26,000 bases of DNA, taken from NCBI GenBank assembly GCA_016946835.1, contig JACVTC010000067.1, forward strand, positions 667,501 through 693,500. Direction: 5' to 3'. Below, piece after piece: positions 20,322 through 26,000 of the stretch (positions are counted from its first letter, which is position 1; each line of letters opens with the position of its first letter). The position numbers and the translations under genes are program-made. The notes below the pieces were generated by a model that was not told where the DNA came from, ran no database searches, and worked only from the letters and a program-made list of their open reading frames with translations. Origin of the DNA: Neocallimastix lanati (nom. inval.) (taxonomy: Eukaryota; Neocallimastigomycota; Neocallimastigomycetes; Neocallimastigales; Neocallimastigaceae).

Positions 20322-20514
20322 TTAAATATAATCCTTATTACTATTTACATCATAATCTCCAATCTCATAATTAGGGTTATTATTATAGTTATTTTTTTCC
20401 TTAATATTATCATATTATCATTACTATTTAGGTATTATTATTCTTATCATTACTTTTAATGCTACTAGTATTATTAATAGAAATGACATTATAATTATGA
20501 TTACTCTTATATTC
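20322..20514 (-). pseudogene. Asn-rich coding remnant
   Basis: Two minus-strand pieces in different frames look like Asn/Ser-rich coding sequence in the style of the large LRR gene. One is 28 codons ending at a TAA at 20428-20430, the other about 29 codons (Asn-Tyr-Glu-Ile-Gly-Asp-Tyr-Asp core) ending at a TAA at 20322-20324. No start, no splice sites linking them. They could be the wreck of a gene or a 3' end of one. Low complexity means chance cannot be excluded. Confidence 0.25.
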
Positions 20515-20859
20515 TTATCATTACTTAAAGTTAAGCTTTAAATAATCTCTCGTTTTTCTCAAATTCATTTTTCAAATAAACCTTAGCCTTGATCGATTTT
20601 CCTTCCAATATCTCTACCCCAGTAAAAGTTTTCAATTACTCTTTTTTTTTACTTTTTTTTTTTTTTTTTTTTTCTTTTTTTTTTTTTTGATGGAAATTTA
20701 TCTAATTTGTCTTCTAAATTTTTATATACTTACTTTTTTTTATCTCATGCGTGAATACATGACGTCTACAACGCGATATTATTCTAAAGTAAAGCAGAGA
20801 TAATATAATACGAACTTTTCCATTTTTTTTTTTAAAAAATATCTTTCCTGAGCAATTGG

Positions 20860-22101
20860 GCCTAATTCACCCCGATAGAGGAGGAATGTTAAACTCTTTA
20901 GAAACATAATAAAGGGATGTAAAAGGTTTTTCTCATTGGAAAATCCTTCAATCCAGTAAAAAAAAATCCTGTACTAACTAGTGTTGGTGTTGTTCTCTTT
21001 TTTTTTTTTTGTTTGATCCAAGTAGAGGTACATAATACGAAACTTGGCACTATAAGAGAAAATAATATTAGTGTATGAGGAACAGGAATATGAGAATTCT
21101 TAGGAAATCCTTTAATGAAATAAAATGTTTTTTTCTAACTTTAATATTCATATTTATCACCTTCCTTCATAGTTATTAAATGAACAAGTTAAATAAAATT
21201 GGTGAGAGGGGGACAACCTTGACGAACCACCTTTTCTTAAATACTTTAATGGTTCCTGATAATTTGTCCATCAACTCTTACACAAGCCTTTGGAAGATAA
21301 GTATAAATTTTCAATAAAAAAAAAAATTATAGCACTTACCTCTGATACCTAAAAATGATGAATTTTCATTAATACATTATATAGATGTAGGAACTGAGTC
21401 ATACCCCTTTTTTTAAGATCTAAAAAAACAAGGTATGTATTTTTTTTTTTTTTTTTTTTTTTAAATTTACGTCTCTGATATAAAATTCTTAATGAAGTGT
21501 AGAAGACTTATACATTCTTATCGGATACGAATTGTTCCGGTCCAATAAATCTTTTTTTTTTTTTTTTTCAATTCCATATTTAGAAATTCTATTAGCAATG
21601 ATTTTCGCTACAATTTTTGAAACCATTATTAATAAGAGAGATGCTACGATAGTTATTACAATCTGATGGATCGCCCTTTTTATGAATAGAAACTATCGAT
21701 GCATTATTCCATGATTATGGAAATTTACCATTCCAAATACGATTGATTAAGACTTTGAGAAATTAAAAGCCAGATGAAATATTTACAATTATTTTCACTA
21801 TATTATTTTCACTATATTCTTTCTGAATCATCTTTATCAAGAAATCAAGGCTTTGAAGAATTCCATTTTAAATCCTATCAGGATCACATGCTTTAAAGTT
21901 AAGGGTAGATGAGATCACTTCACTAGTTTCTTCATCACTTATATCTTGATTAAATTTCCTATTCTTGTTGCGTTGGATTTCCCAAATTCCTAAGTGCACT
22001 TTTCTGATTTCTGTTGACGATGTAATCGATAAATCCTTAAGCAATGGAGTTAGAAGGGTTGATGAACTTTTCACCTCTACCATATGATGAAAGCTCTCCA
22101 T
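20860..22101 (-). pseudogene. Reverse transcriptase domain remnant of the LINE
   Basis: Minus-strand pieces in order: an open stretch at 21868-22101 ending in K-A-C-D-P-D-R-I, the pre-RT K-A-x-G-P-D-G-I motif with Gly lost; H-K-K-G-D-P-S-D-C-N-N-Y-R-S-I-S-L (about 21638-21690), the strongly conserved block of LINE RTs; K-K-G-Y-D-S-V-P (about 21390-21414), motif A; C-V-R-V-D-G-Q (about 21265-21290); V-R-Q-G-C-P (about 21210-21229) with a frameshift before L-S-P-I-L-F-N-like sequence, motif B. The catalytic Y/F-A-D-D motif is not recognisable. Inactive by several stops and frameshifts. Confidence 0.85.
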
Positions 22102-22329
22102 TTTTCCCTAATTCTTCAATAAGAATTATCAAACTTTTTTTTTTTTGCGATCACAAAATTTCTTTCTCTAAGTTCAAAACATTTATATCTATCCCACCTA
22201 ACGAATTTTTTTTTTTTTTTATATTTTTGTAACAAAAATAATTCATCTGTGTTAGTTTTCTTTCAATAAACTAATTAATGATTAGATATAAGAAGGATAG
22301 TCAACAAAATAAACATACTTTATATTTTA

Positions 22330-22731
22330 TCCAGGATACTTGAATTGACTCAAGCATGATCAATATCAGATGAATATCTACCTCTAATCCATGAAATAGG
22401 TAAGCCATTTCATATCAAAAGAATAAACCAGTTACCAAGGATACCGTCGATTAATTTGTCTTGTAAATCAGCGGTGCTCATGTTAAAAAATCTCTAAGAA
22501 GAATAGATGGATGATTCTGAAGCCATGTGAAAACTTTTGAAAATGCATATCAGACTTGTAATGAGTGTTTCTTAGTGGGAATATAGACATTACCTACAGA
22601 ACACTTAGTTTTGATTCCATAGATTATATGTTGTTAAAACCATCAAGATGGGTATAGGAATTATCTTCAAGGACTGCTTGACATGATACCCAAGATATAA
22701 ACCTCTGCAGCTTGGGTTATTTGGATTCAAT

Positions 22732-22766
<35 letters not shown>

Positions 22767-22960
22767 GAAATATTTAATTGTTGGGAAGTGTTATTATGTG
22801 TGGATTTCTAGCATCCTTGGTATCATTACTTGTTTCCAGAAAAAATATAGGAATAATGGTTTAAAAATCGTATTGAAGTACTCAATTCTATCTCTTTTCA
22901 CAAAAAAAAAAAAAAAAAAAATCTATCCATTTGTATTCCAACTAAGATAAAGTAAAAATT
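22330..22960 (-). pseudogene. Endonuclease domain remnant of the LINE
   Basis: Reading the minus strand: L-S-W-N-T-N-G (about 22925-22953) is the N-terminal EEP endonuclease motif, and a degenerate F-L-E-T-S piece lies near 22830. G-N-V-Y-I-P follows (about 22580-22600). Then P-S-I-L-L-R-D-F (22487-22516) matches the G-D-F-N catalytic motif with Gly to Arg and a frameshift at a T run. S-W-I-R-G-R-Y-S-S-D-I-D-H-A (about 22350-22392) matches the S-D-I-D-H active-site motif. The pieces are in different frames, so the gene is dead. Confidence 0.75.
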
Positions 22961-23450
22961 TTCTACGTAAGAATGTGAAACAGGATTTTGAAAATTTAGA
23001 TTAGGTATATTGGGAGCATTCAGTTCATGATTGGCCTTTACAACATTTAACAAAGTTAGTTGAACTTGGTATTTGCTGAGTTTGTATTATTGGATGTGTT
23101 ATTAGATGTTAAAAAAAATTTTTTTTTTTTTTGTTTTAAATGCTGAAAAGAAACCTTATGATTCCATTTGGCACATCTACACTATGAAATTTTAACTCCT
23201 GATAGTGCTTTTTTAAATACTTTTTTAAATATTTTGAGGTTGAAATTTTGAATGTATACTTTTATCCTGAAGAAGCTATCATTGAAATTAGTAATTCTCT
23301 TTACTAACAAAATATTATCATTGAATTTTTGCATATAGAATGAATAAATTCCTTCATTCTAGCATTAGTCCATGAGTGTATACCACAGATAAAAATCAAC
23401 CCTGTGTTGTCAATAGATGTTCCATAGCAGCGAGAACCCCGGTGAAATAT

Positions 23451-23731
23451 CTTTTCCATAATGAACTAAAAAACTACAATTTTAAAAAAATGAAACAATG
23501 AAAACTAAAATACTAAAAACTAAGAAATATAGATAAAATATATATATATATATATATTTATAAATATAATTAAATAGAAAAATATAAATAAATAAAAAAA
23601 AAATAATAATAAAAACATGAAGATCCTATCTCAGTGGAGTAATTGATTAAGTTTAAATAAAGTGAACAACTTAAGAATTTTGTAGTAATAAATAATTTCT
23701 TTTTTTCCTGTTATTTTAGTAATGAATAAAC

Positions 23732-23772
<41 letters not shown>

Positions 23773-24139
23773 AACTTTTTAGTTTCTGAAATTCTAATGG
23801 ATTTGTAAAGCTTTGATTGATAAAATAATTTTCTCTAATGTAATCATAAATAAACTGAAATGAAAATGTAAATAATGTTAGTAGTGAAAGACTATAAAAA
23901 GATTCCTATCAGTAAAATAACGTCTTAAACACAAGCGTTGGAGTGAATCCATCTCCTACATTTCCATTTTACAATAGCTACATGAAAGTATAAATAATAC
24001 TATAGAAAAATACATATACAAAATAATGCTAAAGTAAAAAAATACAATAGATTTATTACAATGATAATATGTAGAAACTATTTGATATTATTAATTATAC
24101 AACTCCAATGTTACTACATATCCAGTTTAAAACAATATA
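23451..24139. other. Spacer between LINE remnant and coding-like patch
   Basis: AT-rich with a TA run at 23536-23558 and a T run of about 28 nt at 23732-23760, but with patches of higher complexity (23620-23700, 23930-23980) that may be further degenerate element sequence. No ORF that I can support. Confidence 0.5.
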
Positions 24140-24470
24140 AAACATAAAGTTCACTTTCTACAGTCTTCCTGTATTCCAAATTTCTCTCTTCGTACAAGAA
24201 GTCACTTTAGAAAGGATAAACCATCGATTATCATCAGAATCACAGAGAGCTGTAATTAGTACTCCTGATATAGGCTAATCCTTTTCCATCAACCCTCCAT
24301 GGACCTGCAATAAAATAGGTAAATCAAATTTCTTAACTCCTACAGACTGATCATTAATTTTAAAATTCTATACGAACTATAATTCCCTGTACCAAGAGAA
24401 GTACCTCTAGTAATACCTCTAGTAATGATTTTTAAAAGTTTCATTAAACGTTCATTAATTAAAACACTAC
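24140..24470 (-). pseudogene. Unassigned coding-like remnant
   Basis: On the minus strand about 110 residues read like protein with balanced composition, in two frames: an upstream piece ending S-L-G-T-G-N-Y-S-S-Y-R-I-L, then after a one-base shift D-Q-S-V-G-V-K-K-F-D-L-P-I-L-L-Q, H-G-G-L, a stop, then L-I-T-A-L-C-D-S-D-D-N-R-W-F and T-K-R-E-I-W-N-T-G-R-L with another stop. I do not recognise the family. It may be part of the neighbouring retroelement, another mobile element or a dead host gene. Confidence 0.4.
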
Positions 24471-25063
24471 TATTTTTTATGATCCTATTTATTATGATTA
24501 TTTGAAAAAATCTTTTTTTTTTTTTTTTTTGAATTCTTTTAAATATATATATATATATATAATATAATAATATTCTATATGCCTACATTTTCATATACAT
24601 ATATTCACACCTACACACATATCGTCTTTTATTTTTTTTTTTTTTTTTTTTTTTTTTATAAAATTTTATTTTATTTGCTTATTAATTAGTTAAAAAAAAA
24701 TTTTTTTTTGTTCATTAATAATTAATAATATTTTTTTTTCTTTTTTTTTTTTTTTCAATAAAATATTTTTACCTTGTATTAATTATTATTATTATTTTTT
24801 TTTTTTAATATAAATTGGGATATAAATTTAAAAAATACATTAGTAAAAGTAAATAAATAAAAAAAAATAAATAATAAAAAAAAAAAGAAAAAAAAACATA
24901 AAAAATGATATCTCAATTTATTCATAACATGAAATTATTAATTATTTTAGATTGCTTATTATTATAATTATTATTTGTAATATTAATACATCTTTTTTTT
25001 TTTTTTTTTTTTAAAAAAAAATATAATTTTCACAAAAAAATTTTTTCTTAATTGTTAAAAAAG

Positions 25064-25109
<46 letters not shown>

Positions 25110-25660
25110 AAATTAATAAATAATTCTTTAATAATAGTGGAGAAAAAAAAAATAAAATGAGAAAGAATATATATAGAAGGATTTAAGTTCCTTTTGTATT
25201 GATTCCTTTTGCATTGATTCAATCCAGAAGGATCTTAAATTCATAATATATTAATTATTATAATTATTATTGCTCTTAGTTATTATTCCTTTCTAATTTT
25301 TTTTTATATTATTAATATAATTGAAATTTCATTTATACATATACATATTTATAATATATTATTCTATTTACAATAACATTTTGTTTCGAATAAATCATCA
25401 AGTATTAATTTTAATGATTTAATATACTTTTTCTTTTTTCTTTTTCTTTTTTTTTTTTCTTTTTTAGAATTTTTTTAAAAAAAAATTTTTTTTATTTATT
25501 TATACTCCTTTTTTTTTTTTTTTTTTTTTTGTTTTATGCTTTTTTTTTTTTAATTTTATTTTCCTTTTATTTTCCAATTTTATTTTTTACTTTTATTTCT
25601 TTGTTTTGTTTTAATTACCTACAAACTTGTTAATTTATTTATTTATTTTTTTTTTATTTT
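24471..25660. other. AT-rich spacer with TA and T runs
   Basis: Non-coding: T runs near 24512-24529, 24632-24658, 24991-25012 and 25508-25530, TA arrays at 24543-24560 and 25072-25105, and a 15-bp tandem CCTTTTGTATTGATT/CCTTTTGCATTGATT near 25190-25219. The last 150 bases are probably the 3' UTR of the gene at the right edge. Confidence 0.6.
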
Positions 25661-25999
25661 TTATAAACTATCATTAATTTTCTTTTTTAAATCATTAATT
25701 TGACCATAAATTTCAGTAATTTCTTCATTGGTTTCATGTTCCTTTAATTTATCATTCATATCATATTGATCAATAAAGTTTTTAATGGTTCTAACATCAT
25801 CCCATATTAAAGATATATTAGTCGTCATAACTTTGGTTTCCATACTAAGCATTTTCATTTCATCATTTAAGGTATCAATATTTTGTTGAACGGTATTGAA
25901 TTTTTCTGAAAGGGAAGAATTCATGACTTCATTGACTTCTTTTTCTTCTTCTCCTTCCTTTGATTTTTCTTCAAAAATTGCAGTTACATGTTCACTTTG
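25661..25999 (-). CDS. C-terminal end of a coiled-coil protein (5' partial)
   Basis: The frame is open from the right edge to TAA at 25661-25663, giving 112 residues in the window. An internal ATG at 25924 is not a convincing start because 25 codons upstream remain open and read as Glu/Lys-rich protein (E-E-K-S-K-E-G-E-E-E-K). The residues after it form heptads with Met, Leu and Ile (Asn-Thr-Val-Gln-Gln-Asn-Ile-Asp-Thr-Leu), a Trp-Asp-Asp break, then a second helix ending Leu-Lys-Lys-Lys-Ile. Likely the C-terminal coiled coil of a cytoplasmic protein; family unknown. Its neighbour on the left is non-coding spacer. Confidence 0.75.
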   Translation of the reverse strand, partial: QSEHVTAIFEEKSKEGEEEKEVNEVMNSSLSEKFNTVQQNIDTLNDEMKMLSMETKVMTTNISLIWDDVRTIKNFIDQYDMNDKLKEHETNEEITEIYGQINDLKKKINDSL

Positions 26000-26000
26000 C

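Larger units (their letters stand above)
20560..23450 (-). mobile_element. Decayed LINE-type (non-LTR) retrotransposon
   Basis: On the minus strand, fragments in several frames follow the order APE-like endonuclease then reverse transcriptase, the layout of L1/Tad-type elements. The 5' end is placed near 23450 where sequence complexity drops; 23000-23450 may hold an ORF1 remnant that I cannot identify. The 3' end is uncertain, near 20560-20830. Stops and frameshifts are dense, and A/T runs of up to 32 nt (22734-22765) break the frame. No target-site duplication was identified. GC content is visibly higher than in the surrounding spacer. RNase H was not seen. Confidence 0.8.

Noticed and set aside
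21868-22101. Independent 77-residue minus-strand gene
   Set aside because: Its end matches the pre-RT motif of LINEs and lies in order with other RT motifs, so it is a fragment of the dead element.

Overview
The window looks like nuclear DNA of a very AT-rich eukaryote. Non-coding DNA is almost wholly A and T, with T runs up to 56 nt, an A run of 38 nt, TA, TAAA and AATAAAT arrays, and introns of 104 to 390 nt with GT/AG ends. Proteins carry long Asn, Glu, Lys and Ser tracts. An intron-dense LRR gene, a seven-helix receptor fused to an RGS domain and a decayed APE-type LINE together point best to an anaerobic gut fungus (Neocallimastigomycota). A dictyostelid-like genome is the main alternative. 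The organism assignment is inference.

Left part (1-11447, + strand): what first looks like two long unrelated reading frames and a string of tiny fragments is one gene with 15 visible exons. Every junction keeps frame and the joined exons give 2806 codons plus a stop. The reading frame is still open at base 3, so the true start may lie outside the window. Protein order: acidic and Ser/Asn-rich disordered region with one helical island; about 540 residues of coiled coil with a 14-residue period; alternating acidic and Lys/Gly tracts; about 1200 residues of Asn-rich low complexity with a 60-bp coding minisatellite; a Gly/Asn/Ser and polyproline linker; then 11 leucine-rich repeats, each on its own exon (ten of exactly 69 nt, one of 66 nt) split by phase-2 introns.

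Middle (11448-20550): non-coding AT-rich DNA with a TAAA array, long T runs and a large heptamer satellite whose right flank carries its reverse complement. Inside it, on the minus strand, lies one intact single-exon gene (13598-15313) for a 7TM protein with a C-terminal RGS domain whose G-alpha-contact residues are preserved.

Right part (20550-26000): base composition becomes less extreme where a dead non-LTR retrotransposon lies on the minus strand (endonuclease then reverse transcriptase, with many stops and frameshifts, several at T/A runs). Further right is an unassigned coding-like patch (about 24140-24470, minus), more AT-rich spacer, and the C-terminal end of a coiled-coil gene on the minus strand that runs off the right edge.

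Nothing shows that these genes act in one pathway. The receptor gene is a self-contained G-protein signalling component. The large LRR protein looks like a cytoplasmic scaffold. No tRNA, rRNA or CRISPR was seen.
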